Assembly (NCBI GenBank): GCA_027076245.1 | Contig: JALTKC010000110.1 | Span: 1,135-7,095 of the forward strand | Reading direction: 5' to 3' | Length of the DNA: 5,961 nt | DNA from: Gammaproteobacteria bacterium | Lineage (GTDB): Bacteria > Pseudomonadota > Gammaproteobacteria > GRL18 | Shown: one piece after another, positions 1 through 5,961 of the stretch | Layout: each line of letters starts with the position of its first letter | Position numbering within the stretch: the first letter of the stretch is position 1 | Made by a program: the position numbers and the translations under genes | The notes under the pieces: generated by a model | Told to the model about the DNA's origin: nothing | The model's input: the letters and a program-made list of their open reading frames with translations, nothing else | Databases searched by the model: none

Positions 1-867
1 GGTGTTATCACTGACAGACAGTTTGCCTGTAACACCTTTGTGTTTAAAATCGGCGGCCGTCAGTTTGGGTTTACAACTGCGTTTACAGGCATCTTTGGGA
101 CTCAGGCTGCTGGCCTTGCTCAGACTGACCTTATCCGCAACCGGCTGGTCTTTCTGCCAGCCATGACGTTTAAAATAATTGGCGACACTGCCAATAGCAT
201 CGGCTTTATTACTCCAGATATTCTTGATTCCATCACCGTCAAAATCAATGGCATAGCTTTGATAGCTGCTGGGAATAAACTGCCCCATACCCATGGCTCC
301 GGCATAAGACCCTTTTTTGCTTAAGGGATCAAAGCCCTGTTCCTTGCTCATAAGCAGAAAATGCTCCAGCTCACCGAGGAAAAACCGGCTGCGTTTGGGG
401 TATTTAAAACCCAGGGTGGACAGGGCGTCCATCACCCGGTAGTTGCCCTGACGGGTGCCGTAAAAGGTTTCAACACCGATAATGGCGACAATAATTTCCG
501 GGGCAACCCCATAGATTTTGTGAGCATAGTCTATAATCTGCCGATTTTCTTTCCAGAACTGTATGCCCTGTTTAATTCGCCGGGGTTTAAGGAAGATATT
601 GCGGTATTCATACCAGGGCTTACTCTTTTCTGCCGGACGGCTGATGGCATCAAGGATTTTCTGTTTGATCTTAACCTGGCTGAACAGCTTTTCCAGCTCA
701 TCACGATTAAAGTCATGCTTTCTGACCATAGTTTGAATAAATTTTTGCACCTGCTCATCCTGTACCAGGTTGGCGGCAAAAGCAGTATTCGAAAAAAAAC
801 TGCTTGAAAAAATAAATATTGTTAAAGTCAGATTGAACAGAAAAACACGCTTAATTTCCATGAACAT
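1..867 (-). CDS. mltB: Lytic murein transglycosylase B (MltB/Slt35 family), 3' end outside window
   Basis: This is a periplasmic enzyme that cleaves the MurNAc-GlcNAc bond of peptidoglycan to give 1,6-anhydro-muropeptides (family knowledge). The reading frame is open from ATG 867 to the left edge, giving 289 codons; E. coli MltB has about 361, so the C-terminus is missing. Visible features are a signal peptide (residues 1-31, hydrophobic from about 8, ending TAFA before ANLV), the catalytic Glu133 in GVETFYG, the motif GAMGMGQFIPSSY (190-202), and the EF-hand-like loop DFDGDGIKNIW (208-218) that binds calcium in Slt35. There is no lipobox Cys, so it looks soluble and not a lipoprotein as in E. 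coli. Cys261 and Cys265 could form a disulfide (inference). ATG 867 is preferred over ATG 861 because AAGGA (876-880) lies 8 nt upstream of it. The gene follows rodA after a repeat-filled 96-bp gap and is probably cotranscribed. The family call is firm; the exact paralogue (MltB or SltB1) is less so. Confidence 0.95.
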   Translation of the reverse strand, partial: MFMEIKRVFLFNLTLTIFIFSSSFFSNTAFAANLVQDEQVQKFIQTMVRKHDFNRDELEKLFSQVKIKQKILDAISRPAEKSKPWYEYRNIFLKPRRIKQGIQFWKENRQIIDYAHKIYGVAPEIIVAIIGVETFYGTRQGNYRVMDALSTLGFKYPKRSRFFLGELEHFLLMSKEQGFDPLSKKGSYAGAMGMGQFIPSSYQSYAIDFDGDGIKNIWSNKADAIGSVANYFKRHGWQKDQPVADKVSLSKASSLSPKDACKRSCKPKLTAADFKHKGVTGKLSVSDNT

Positions 868-875
868 ATATAATT

Positions 876-880
876 TCCTT
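876..880 (-). promoter_or_regulatory. Ribosome binding site of mltB
   Basis: The minus strand reads AAGGA followed by 8 nt and then ATG at 867. The second in-frame ATG, at 861, would be 14 nt away. The spacing therefore decides the start codon. Confidence 0.6.
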
Positions 881-909
881 GTTTAAATAACCCACAAACT
901 TATCCTGAT

Positions 910-965
910 AACACTTAACACTTAACACTTAACACTTAACACTTAACACTTAACACTTAATACTT
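910..965. repeat. Heptanucleotide tandem repeat between rodA and mltB
   Basis: On the plus strand, seven perfect head-to-tail copies of AACACTT (910-958) are followed by one variant copy, AATACTT (959-965). Read as mRNA from the minus strand the unit is UAAGUGU. The variant copy supplies the last two bases of the rodA stop codon (TAA, 966-964), so the array starts exactly where coding ends. Because the unit is 7 bp long and contains TTAA, a TAA triplet falls in all three frames on both strands. The array ends about 43 nt before the mltB start. Such arrays can change copy number by slippage, and changes here would alter spacing but no protein. Function is unknown. Confidence 0.97.
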
Positions 966-2070
966 AATGGGCCAAAAGTTTACGATGGGTATGAATGGCC
1001 ATTAAAATACCAAATCCTGCCATTAATGTCACAATGGAAGTACCGCCATAACTCACCAGTGGCAGGGGTACACCCACTACGGGCAGAATACCGCTGACCA
1101 TGCCGATATTAACAAAAATATAAATCAGAAAAGTCAGCACCACGCTGGCACCCAGTAACCGGGCATAGGTGCCGTGGGCCTGGGTGGTTATGTAAATGCC
1201 ACGAAAGATAATCAACAAATACAGGGTCAGTAAAATAAGTACCCCGCTGAAACCAAATTCTTCGGCAAAAACAGAAAAGATAAAATCGGTATGGCGTTCC
1301 GGTAAAAATTCCAGGTGAGACTGGGTACCGTTCAGCCAGCCTTTGCCAAACATACCGCCGGAACCGATGGCTATTTTGGACTGGATTATATGATAGCCGC
1401 TGCCCAGAGGATCGGACTCCGGATTGAGCATGGTCAGTACCCGCTGGCGCTGGTAGTCACGCATTAAGAATAACCACATGGGCACGGTAAAACTGATCCC
1501 GGCGATAATAAAACCAAGGATCAGGCGCCAGGACACACCGGACATAAAAATAACAAATAATCCGGCACTGCTGACCAGCAGGGAGGTGCCCAGATCGGGC
1601 TGTTTGGCAATCAGCAGTACCGGAATAATCAGGATGGCAAGAGCCGCAAAAACACGTCGGTTGCCAGGTGGTATATTCCCGGCAGACAAAAACCAGGCAA
1701 TCATCATGGGTACGGCCAGTTTCATCATTTCTGACGGCTGAAAACGAAACAGCCCCAGATCCAGCCAGCGCCGGGCACCCAGCGCTTTGGTGCCTACCAG
1801 CAGGACAGCAATAAGCATAATGGTACCGAATATAAACAATACCGGAGACCAGCGGCGCATGGTGTCCGGGGAAATCTGGGCAATAGCCAGCATAACAACA
1901 AAGGCGACCCCCAGACGGATCCACTGGCGCTGCATCAGGGCGATATTTTCGCCGCCGGCACTGTAGAGGATCACCTGTCCTGCGGTTATTAGTGCCAGCA
2001 GAGCAAGCAGCAGAGTCAGGTCGATATGCATCCGAAAAAACAGGCCCTGTCGGGATGACTGATTAGCCAT
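964..2070 (-). CDS. rodA: RodA peptidoglycan glycosyltransferase (SEDS family)
   Basis: This is an inner-membrane SEDS glycosyltransferase that polymerises lipid II into glycan strands for lateral wall growth, working as a complex with PBP2. The product is 368 residues (E. coli has 370), with about ten hydrophobic segments spread across its length. Recognisable motifs are QPSEMMKL (111-118, Glu114), KQPDLGTSL (156-164), the loop ERHTDFIFSV with the catalytic Asp262, and the C-terminal GVPLPLVSYGGTS (333-345). The positions of Glu114 and Asp262 match E. coli numbering. I chose ATG 2070 because GGAG (2083-2080) lies 9 nt upstream and the N-terminus then begins MANQSS just before MHIDLTLLL. A longer reading from 2160 would overlap mrdA by nearly 100 bp with no family support. 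The start overlaps the mrdA stop by 8 bp (ATGGCTAA), which suggests translational coupling of the two partners at matched levels. Confidence 0.97.
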   Translation of the reverse strand: MANQSSRQGLFFRMHIDLTLLLALLALITAGQVILYSAGGENIALMQRQWIRLGVAFVVMLAIAQISPDTMRRWSPVLFIFGTIMLIAVLLVGTKALGARRWLDLGLFRFQPSEMMKLAVPMMIAWFLSAGNIPPGNRRVFAALAILIIPVLLIAKQPDLGTSLLVSSAGLFVIFMSGVSWRLILGFIIAGISFTVPMWLFLMRDYQRQRVLTMLNPESDPLGSGYHIIQSKIAIGSGGMFGKGWLNGTQSHLEFLPERHTDFIFSVFAEEFGFSGVLILLTLYLLIIFRGIYITTQAHGTYARLLGASVVLTFLIYIFVNIGMVSGILPVVGVPLPLVSYGGTSIVTLMAGFGILMAIHTHRKLLAH

Positions 2071-4006
2071 GTTGTTTATCTCCACTCTCGTGTGATTGGG
2101 TGGGGTCTTTATGACTCTTTTTATCGGTATTAACCGGCGGTGCCTTAAGTTCCTCATCACTGAACTGGCTTAAATAGGCTTCAATGACCTTGCCGGCAAT
2201 GGGGGCGGCAACCGAGCCGCCGTGGCCGCCGTTTTCTACCACCACAGCAATCGCAATCCTGGGATTATCGACCGGTGCAAAAGCCATAAACAGGGCATGA
2301 TCCTTGAGCCTCTCTTCCAGTTCTTCTTCTTTATAGGAAGCATCCTGGGCTACGGTAAATACCTGTGCCGTACCGGTTTTACCGGCAATTTTATAGCGCA
2401 TGTCCGGCTTGTTTAAGCGCCGTGCGGTTCCCCTACGCCCATGGATCACTTCGGTCATGGCATGGTATACCTGTTTCCAGTTCGATGGACGGTTGACTTT
2501 GATCTCCCGTACCAGCTGTGGCGTAACCAGCCGAGGGATGGGATCGGATTTACGCTTGATAGAATGGACTAACTGCGGCTGATATAGCTTTCCGCCATTG
2601 GCCAGGGTGGCGGTTGCCAGTGCCAGCTGCAGTGGTGTAACCAGCACATAGCCCTGACCAATGCCGGCAATAACCGTTTCGCCGGGGAACCAGACCTGCT
2701 TATGCACCCGTTTTTTCCATTCTCTGGAGGGCATCAGGCCGCTGCGTTCACCCAGAATATCAATACCAGAGCGCTGTCCAAAACCAAAACTGCTCATAAA
2801 CTCATACATGCGGTCAATGCCCAGTTGAAAGGCCAGGTCGTAATAAAAGACATCACAGGATTCCACAATGGATTTGGTAATATCGGTTTTACCATGCCCC
2901 CATTTTTTCCAGTCACGGTACTTGTGGGACTTGCCTTTGAGTTGATAAAAACCGGGACAGAATATTTCATGATCCGGCGCAATTACATTCAGTTCCAGGC
3001 CCGCCAGAGCAAAAAACGGCTTGGTGGTTGAGCCGGGAGGATAGCTGCCCAGAAGGGTGCGGTTGTAAAGAGGCCGTTCCCAGGAGGTATTGAGGGCTTT
3101 GTAGGTTTTGGAATCTATACCGTTAACAAACAGGTTGGCATCATAATCAGGCATGCTGAGCATGGCCAGTATATGACCGTTTTGTGGATCAATAGCCACC
3201 AGGGCACCCCGTTTGCCTTCAAAGGCTTCGGCGGCTACCTTCTGTAAATTAATGTCCAGATTAAGGTATAAATCATCTCCCGGTGTGGGATTGCTGCGTT
3301 CCAGTACCCGTAATACCCGGCCGCGGACATTGGTTTCCACTTTCTGATAACCGACCTGGCCGTGCAGCAGGGCTTCATAGGACTTTTCAATACCCAGTTT
3401 GCCGGTATGGTTGGTACCACTGTAATTGGTGACCGGCAGAGTTTTTAATTCTTTTTCATTGATGCGCCCCACATAGCCGACCACATGGGCCGTTTCCCTG
3501 CCGTAGGGGTAATAGCGGGTTAACTGAGCCTGAATTTCCACACCGGGCAGGCGGTGCAGATTGACAGAAATAATCGCTACTTCTTCATCCGTCAGACGAA
3601 AGCGCAGGGGAATGCCTTCAAAACGGCGTTTGCGCTTCACCTCTTTTTTAAATTTTTTAATGTCCACATCGCGGATTGCAATCAGCGTGGCCAGTTCTTC
3701 AATCAGATTATCAATATCTCTGGTCTGCTCAGGAATGATCTGCAGGGTATAGGAAGGCAGGTTTTCTGCCAGAATAATACCATTGCGGTCATAAATCAGT
3801 CCGCGGGTGGGCGGAATGGCCTGTACGGAAACCCGGTTATTCTGTGATAGTGTGGTAAAGTGATCGTGGTTGGTTATCTGCAGGTAAAACAGCCTTGCGG
3901 CCAGAATGGCGAACAGGACAATGGTAAAAACAATGGCCACAATACTGCGGTGCTGAAAAATCCGCAGTTCTATAAAGTGATCCTTAATAAGTTGTCTGGC
4001 GGCCAT
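2063..4006 (-). CDS. mrdA: Penicillin-binding protein 2, elongation-specific transpeptidase
   Basis: This is a class B PBP that crosslinks the glycan made by RodA; it is the target of mecillinam in enterics (family knowledge). The product is 647 residues against 633 in E. coli. It has a single N-terminal membrane anchor (about 21-43), a pedestal domain starting near PPTRGLIYDRNG (65-76) with YYPYGRETAHVVGYVGRI (165-182), and a transpeptidase domain with the nucleophile Ser326 and Lys329 in PPGSTTKP, the SxN-type motif as SCD (383-385), and KTG at 543-545 in AGKTGTAQ. Cys350, Asp365, His371 and Cys384 are placed like a zinc site reported in some PBP2s (see findings). The last 27 or so residues are hydrophilic, rich in Lys, His and Ser, and probably disordered. 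ATG 4006 starts 8 bp after the mreD stop. Its Shine-Dalgarno-like GGA is only 3 nt from the ATG, so translation may depend on coupling to mreD. Confidence 0.98.
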   Translation of the reverse strand: MAARQLIKDHFIELRIFQHRSIVAIVFTIVLFAILAARLFYLQITNHDHFTTLSQNNRVSVQAIPPTRGLIYDRNGIILAENLPSYTLQIIPEQTRDIDNLIEELATLIAIRDVDIKKFKKEVKRKRRFEGIPLRFRLTDEEVAIISVNLHRLPGVEIQAQLTRYYPYGRETAHVVGYVGRINEKELKTLPVTNYSGTNHTGKLGIEKSYEALLHGQVGYQKVETNVRGRVLRVLERSNPTPGDDLYLNLDINLQKVAAEAFEGKRGALVAIDPQNGHILAMLSMPDYDANLFVNGIDSKTYKALNTSWERPLYNRTLLGSYPPGSTTKPFFALAGLELNVIAPDHEIFCPGFYQLKGKSHKYRDWKKWGHGKTDITKSIVESCDVFYYDLAFQLGIDRMYEFMSSFGFGQRSGIDILGERSGLMPSREWKKRVHKQVWFPGETVIAGIGQGYVLVTPLQLALATATLANGGKLYQPQLVHSIKRKSDPIPRLVTPQLVREIKVNRPSNWKQVYHAMTEVIHGRRGTARRLNKPDMRYKIAGKTGTAQVFTVAQDASYKEEELEERLKDHALFMAFAPVDNPRIAIAVVVENGGHGGSVAAPIAGKVIEAYLSQFSDEELKAPPVNTDKKSHKDPTQSHESGDKQHG

Positions 4007-4014
4007 AATTCCAG

Positions 4015-4506
4015 TCAGTTAACACCGTACATACGGCGGATAGCGCGCATCAGGAAAAATACCCACGGCCATACCACCATGCTGGTCAGAGAGGGCATCC
4101 AGTAAGACCAGTTGCCCGGTGCATTACCGGTAATGCCGCTGATCCACAGTACCAGCATCTGCGACAAAGCCACCAGTAATAAAATAATCAGAGACTGCTG
4201 CAGCAGCGGGTACAAACGGATACGGATGTGCAGTTTATAGGCCAGATAAGCCACCACGGCCAGTGTCAGAGCATGCACTCCCAGGACGCTGCCCATATGA
4301 ACATCCAGCAGAAAACCCACCAGCCAGCCGGTAAAAACCCCGACCCGGTGCGGCAGAGCCAGGCACCAGTAGATCAGGATCAGAGTCAGCCATTCCGGGC
4401 GGTACATTAGCAGGCTTTCGGGCAGGGGGATCATGGTTAAAATAAAGGCTGCTCCAAAACTAAGCCAGATAATAATACCGCCATGGGCGGCCGGACGATC
4501 ACTCAT
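4015..4506 (-). CDS. mreD: Rod shape-determining membrane protein MreD
   Basis: MreD is an integral inner-membrane component of the elongasome that interacts with MreC; its biochemical activity is not settled. The 163-residue length matches E. coli (162). Hydrophobic segments lie at roughly 10-27, 38-50, 55-69, 76-92, 104-123 and 136-153. The most diagnostic stretch is YRPEWLTLILIYWCLALP (35-52) followed by HRVGVFTGWLVGFLLDVHMG and SVLGVHAL up to residue 80, which closely follows the E. coli protein. The start at 4506 has GGAG (4516-4513) 6 nt upstream and overlaps the mreC stop by 8 bp (ATGAGTGA). The stop is 8 bp before mrdA. Nothing looks damaged. Confidence 0.95.
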   Translation of the reverse strand: MSDRPAAHGGIIIWLSFGAAFILTMIPLPESLLMYRPEWLTLILIYWCLALPHRVGVFTGWLVGFLLDVHMGSVLGVHALTLAVVAYLAYKLHIRIRLYPLLQQSLIILLLVALSQMLVLWISGITGNAPGNWSYWMPSLTSMVVWPWVFFLMRAIRRMYGVN

Positions 4507-5434
4507 GGCTGGCTCCGTGAGTATTTTTTACAGAAGTTTTATCGGCTTTAGACCCGGCAGAAGGCGTTTGGTTCTTATCATTGCGCCCTGTTTCAGACAG
4601 TAACTGAGGTTCATGTTCCTGAGCCATAACCAGCAGAACTTCTCGGCTCTGCTCCAGGTGTGCCGATGCTTCAGCAATAATGCGGGCAAAGGGCTGACCG
4701 GGATCGCGTTTAATATCCACAACGGTGGCCACCGGATAACCCTCAGGAAAACGCCCGCCCAGTCCAGAGGTGATCAGCAGATCACCGATTTCAATATCGG
4801 CATTATTAGGCAGGTTTAAAATTTCCAGATAATTGGCGGCCCCGGTGCCGTACAGCACCGTTCTCAGTCCGTTACGGTTAACCTGTACCGGAATGGCATG
4901 AGAGGGATCAGTAATGAGAATAGCGCTGCTTGAAGCAATGCCGGGGTTAATGACCTGCCCCATAATACCGTAGGCATCAAGAATAGGCTGGCCGGCGTAG
5001 ATGCCGCTTCGCTGTCCCTTGTTAATCACAATCTGCCGTTTATAAGGATCCAGATCCACGGCAATGGTTTCGGCAATCAGCATCTGATCCCGCAGCTTGC
5101 GAGACGATTTAAGCAGGGAACGCAGACGGATATTCTCCGCCTGCAGGGAGGCAAACTGCTGTAACTGGGCTTTTAACAGCAGGTTTTCGGAGTGAAGCTG
5201 GCGGTTTTCATCGATTAATGTCTGGTGAGAAGAAAATTGCTCATCCAGCCAGCTGCCTACATCGGTTGGAGTACTGGCAATGGTCTGTAAGGGATACAGC
5301 AGGATACTGGCCGCACTTCTGACACCATCAAGCATAGAGGTGCGATGATCCGCCGTCATAAGAATGATGGAAAAGATCATTACAAAGAGCAGACGGGCCA
5401 GATAGGAGGAGTCTTCGTCAAATAACTGTTTAAT
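4499..5434 (-). CDS. mreC: Rod shape-determining protein MreC, probable ATT start
   Basis: MreC is a bitopic inner-membrane protein whose periplasmic domain binds PBP2 and helps activate it, linking MreB to wall synthesis. From ATT 5434 the product has 311 residues: a short cytoplasmic tail, one membrane helix (about 12-28), a coiled coil (about 62-110), and the two beta-barrel domains (about 115-270) with the family signature ITSGLGGRFPEGYPV (221-235). A polar C-terminal tail follows. The first in-frame ATG is at 5380, but starting there would delete 18 codons, cut off the cytoplasmic tail and part of the membrane helix, and leave no ribosome binding site. The 18 extra codons read xKQLFDEDSSYLARLLFV, which aligns without gaps with E. 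coli MKPIFSRGPSLQIRL. GGAG (5446-5443) is 8 nt before the ATT. An in-frame stop at 5455-5453 limits any further extension. The gene identity is certain; the start codon is inferred. Confidence 0.95.
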   Translation of the reverse strand: MKQLFDEDSSYLARLLFVMIFSIILMTADHRTSMLDGVRSAASILLYPLQTIASTPTDVGSWLDEQFSSHQTLIDENRQLHSENLLLKAQLQQFASLQAENIRLRSLLKSSRKLRDQMLIAETIAVDLDPYKRQIVINKGQRSGIYAGQPILDAYGIMGQVINPGIASSSAILITDPSHAIPVQVNRNGLRTVLYGTGAANYLEILNLPNNADIEIGDLLITSGLGGRFPEGYPVATVVDIKRDPGQPFARIIAEASAHLEQSREVLLVMAQEHEPQLLSETGRNDKNQTPSAGSKADKTSVKNTHGASHE

Positions 5435-5441
5435 GGTTATT
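5421..5441 (-). promoter_or_regulatory. Small inverted repeat enclosing the mreC start codon
   Basis: On the minus strand AATAAC (5441-5436) and GTTATT (5426-5421) are perfect reverse complements, separated by a 9-nt loop (CATTAAACA) that contains the ATT start codon. In the mRNA this could form a 6-bp, mostly A-U hairpin that presents the start codon in its loop. The stem is weak and could be chance. No regulatory role is shown. Confidence 0.25.
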
Positions 5442-5446
5442 GCTCC
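5432..5446 (-). promoter_or_regulatory. mreC ribosome binding site and non-canonical ATT start
   Basis: The minus strand reads GGAG (5446-5443), 8 nt, then ATT (5434-5432), AAA, CAG. No ATG, GTG or TTG exists in frame between the upstream stop TAA (5455-5453) and the ATT. The only other near-start codon is ATA at 5440, just 2 nt from GGAG, which is too close. AUU starts are known for infC and pcnB in E. coli, where IF3 discriminates against them. By analogy, initiation here may be weak or IF3-sensitive (inference). Confidence 0.7.
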
Positions 5447-5500
5447 GGCGTGTTATCTGCTTCAGGGTTAAAACTTATTGGAAAAACAGGAAAATCCGGA

Positions 5501-5961
5501 TTATTCAAGACTGAATAAATCCGTACCCACTTCGTCCATCATTTCCAGTGCCCGGCCGCCGCCGCGTGCCACGCAGGTCAGCGGATCTTCGGCAATCATA
5601 ACCGGCAGGCCGGTTTCTTCGGATAATAAGCGATCCAGATCACGCAATAAAGCGCCGCCGCCGGTCAGAACCATGCCTTTTTCAGCAATATCAGCCCCCA
5701 GTTCCGGCGGGGTTTGTTCCAGGGCAATTTTAACGGCACCGACAATACCGGATAAGGGTTCCTGAATGGCTTCCAGGATCTCGTTACTGTTCAGAGCAAA
5801 GCTTCTGGGTACCCCTTCTGCCAGATTACGGCCGCGTACTTCAATTTCCAGCAGTTCATTGCCGGGATAGGCAGAACCAATTTCCTGTTTAATACGTTCA
5901 GCCGTGGCCTCACCAATCAGACTGCCGTAATTACGGCGCACATAGTTAATAATGGCTTCAT
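5501..5961 (-). CDS. mreB: Rod shape-determining actin homologue MreB, 5' part outside window
   Basis: MreB is a bacterial actin that forms membrane-bound filaments directing the lateral wall synthesis machinery. Only the C-terminal 152 residues are visible, ending DEVGTDLFSLE before TAA at 5503-5501; the full protein is usually about 347 residues. The frame stays open to the right edge (EAIINYVRRNYGSLIGEATA), so the GTG at 5941 is an internal Val, not a start. Strong family markers are EIEVRGRNLAEGVPR, LNSNEILEAIQEPL, the glycine-rich nucleotide-binding segment GMVLTGGGALLRDLDRLL, and EDPLTCVARGGGRALE. The match to E. coli MreB is close throughout. The N-terminal membrane-binding region and phosphate-1 motif cannot be checked. 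It is the first gene of the visible operon and is followed by mreC after 66 bp, with no clear terminator between them. Confidence 0.98.
   Translation of the reverse strand, partial: EAIINYVRRNYGSLIGEATAERIKQEIGSAYPGNELLEIEVRGRNLAEGVPRSFALNSNEILEAIQEPLSGIVGAVKIALEQTPPELGADIAEKGMVLTGGGALLRDLDRLLSEETGLPVMIAEDPLTCVARGGGRALEMMDEVGTDLFSLE

Noticed and set aside
361..807. Plus-strand frame of 148 codons opposite mltB, and the 94-codon frame at 40-324
   Set aside because: They lie antisense to a clear MltB reading frame, show no recognisable protein features, and have no supporting context.
868..909. Possible mltB promoter in the gap after rodA
   Set aside because: A/T-rich hexamers are present, but no -35/-10 pair with sensible spacing stands out.
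900..911. Short palindrome TTATC-CT-GATAA before mltB
   Set aside because: A 5-bp stem with a 2-nt loop and no U-tract is not a terminator, and it matches no operator I recognise. It may be chance next to the repeat.
1457..1924. Minus-strand 155-codon frame inside rodA
   Set aside because: It is an out-of-frame shadow of RodA; the Cys- and His-rich product has no family resemblance.
2071..2160. Longer rodA start at ATG 2160
   Set aside because: It would add 30 basic residues with no RodA counterpart and overlap mrdA by nearly 100 bp. ATG 2070 has a good ribosome binding site and the family N-terminus.
5435..5500. Terminator or attenuator between mreB and mreC
   Set aside because: There are short T runs on the minus strand but no GC-rich stem preceding them, so nothing supports termination here.

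Overview
This window is a compact cell-elongation (rod-shape) operon from a bacterium that is most likely a gammaproteobacterium. All six genes lie on the minus strand. In transcription order, right to left, they are mreB (3' part only), mreC, mreD, mrdA (PBP2), rodA and an mltB-type lytic transglycosylase (5' part only). The assignment to Gammaproteobacteria is inferred from the close resemblance of every protein to its E. coli or Pseudomonas counterpart and from the mreBCD-mrdA-rodA-mltB order. G+C content looks close to one half. I cannot name the genus.

Layout: mreB runs in from the right edge and stops at 5501. A 66-bp gap leads to mreC, whose start I place at an unusual ATT codon (5434), not at the first ATG (5380). 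mreC/mreD and mrdA/rodA each overlap by 8 bp, and mreD/mrdA are separated by 8 bp, so these four genes form one tightly coupled translational block. A 96-bp gap after rodA (868-963 between stop and start) is largely filled by a heptanucleotide tandem repeat. mltB then starts at 867 and runs off the left edge. No stretch over 300 bp lacks a gene. I see no convincing promoter or terminator, and the operon promoter is presumably upstream of mreB, outside the window.

How they work together: MreB filaments, linked through MreC and MreD, position and activate the RodA glycosyltransferase and PBP2 transpeptidase that build the lateral wall. MltB cleaves glycan strands in the periplasm, giving a synthesis-plus-turnover set in one transcription unit.

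The gene content is ordinary. The points worth a second look are the probable AUU start codon of mreC and the small inverted repeat around it, the seven-and-a-bit-copy heptamer array that begins inside the rodA stop codon, and a Cys/Asp/His/Cys metal-site-like set next to the PBP2 active site.
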